Source of the DNA: Fictibacillus fluitans
Lineage (GTDB): Bacteria; Bacillota; Bacilli; Bacillales; Fictibacillaceae
DNA length: 64,000 bases
Direction of reading: 5' to 3'
Assembly: GCF_030418125.1 (NCBI RefSeq)
Contig: NZ_JAUHTR010000001.1
Span: 806,001-870,000, forward strand
The notes under the pieces are model-generated. The model made no database searches, was not told the DNA's origin, and saw only the letters and a list, made by a program, of their open reading frames with translations. This document shows, one piece after another, positions 63,936 to 64,000 of this stretch (the first letter of the stretch is position 1; every line of letters starts with the position of its first letter). Made by a program: the position numbers and the translations under genes.

Positions 63936-64000
63936 TTAAGGCTTGCGCTTGTAAGTCCAAACACGGTTATGGTTGGTTGTTTCCGGAAAGGAATCACCTG
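63936..64000 (-). CDS. yjzC: YjzC family protein, C-terminal 20 residues (rest outside window)
   Basis: On the minus strand the frame reads GDSFPETTNHNRVWTYKRKP then a stop. The ending NTNHNR-x-WTYKRKP is, from memory, the C-terminus of the small YjzC protein (about 59 residues). Neighbouring yjzD supports this. The start lies beyond the right edge. A longer open frame in another register (ending at 63722) is a shadow. Confidence 0.8.
   Translation of the reverse strand, partial: GDSFPETTNHNRVWTYKRKP

Overview
The window looks like chromosomal DNA of a spore-forming Bacillaceae (a Bacillus or close relative). Genes have strong AGGAGG-type ribosome sites with some GTG and TTG starts. Gene order from about 27 kb to the right edge follows, in reverse, the yjzC-yjzD-yjaU-yjaV-med-comZ-fabH-fabF / yjbA-trpS-opp / yjbC-spx-yjbE-mecA-coiA-pepF-yjbH-yjbI-yjbK-yjbL-yjbM-nadK-yjbO-prpE-yjbQ-fabI region of Bacillus subtilis as I remember it. 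All family names come from reading the sequence; no search was run. I see no rRNA, tRNA, CRISPR array, transposase or prophage gene.

Left part, 1-26.8 kb (accessory). In B. subtilis the position beside fabI holds the outer-coat cluster cotO-cotZYX. Here it holds a roughly 22 kb island. Small cysteine-rich proteins that resemble shortened CotY/CotZ/ExsY proteins flank it on both sides (4052-4819 and 26221-26760). One has an 18-residue serine run encoded by a hexanucleotide repeat. Between them are two CgeB-like glycosyltransferases, three GT2-type and eight GT4-type glycosyltransferases, two methyltransferases, a GDP-6-deoxy-D-mannose pathway (manC, gmd, rmd) and a CapE/PseB-like dehydratase with an RmlD-like reductase. 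No flippase, polymerase, ABC exporter or priming transferase is visible. That fits a glycan put onto coat or exosporium proteins in the mother-cell cytoplasm rather than an exported capsule. Further left are a DUF421 protein fragment, a coiled-coil protein, a cysteine-bearing 388-residue protein and two unrecognised proteins, possibly also spore-surface components.

Middle, 26.8-43.9 kb (core). fabI with a FapR operator, a KefB-like antiporter, a RodA/FtsW protein, PrpE, an RluD-type pseudouridine synthase, NAD kinase, a small alarmone synthetase, a UPF0738 protein, a CYTH protein, truncated haemoglobin, the Spx adaptor YjbH, PepF, CoiA, MecA, a TerC protein, Spx and a YjbC-like acetyltransferase. 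MecA, Spx and YjbH form a ClpP-linked proteolysis and stress hub. CoiA and MecA (with Med and ComZ further right) belong to competence.

Right part, 43.9-64 kb. A UbiD-family decarboxylase, an HD hydrolase and a DegV protein (not in the B. subtilis order as I recall it), oppABCDF, a T-box-controlled trpS, YjbA, fabF and fabH with a second FapR operator, a YppG-like protein, comZ and med, a nucleotide-sugar-type dehydrogenase, an alpha/beta hydrolase-like protein, YjzD, an M20 peptidase and the C-terminus of YjzC at the edge. Most transcription units end in clear hairpin terminators, many serving two convergent genes.
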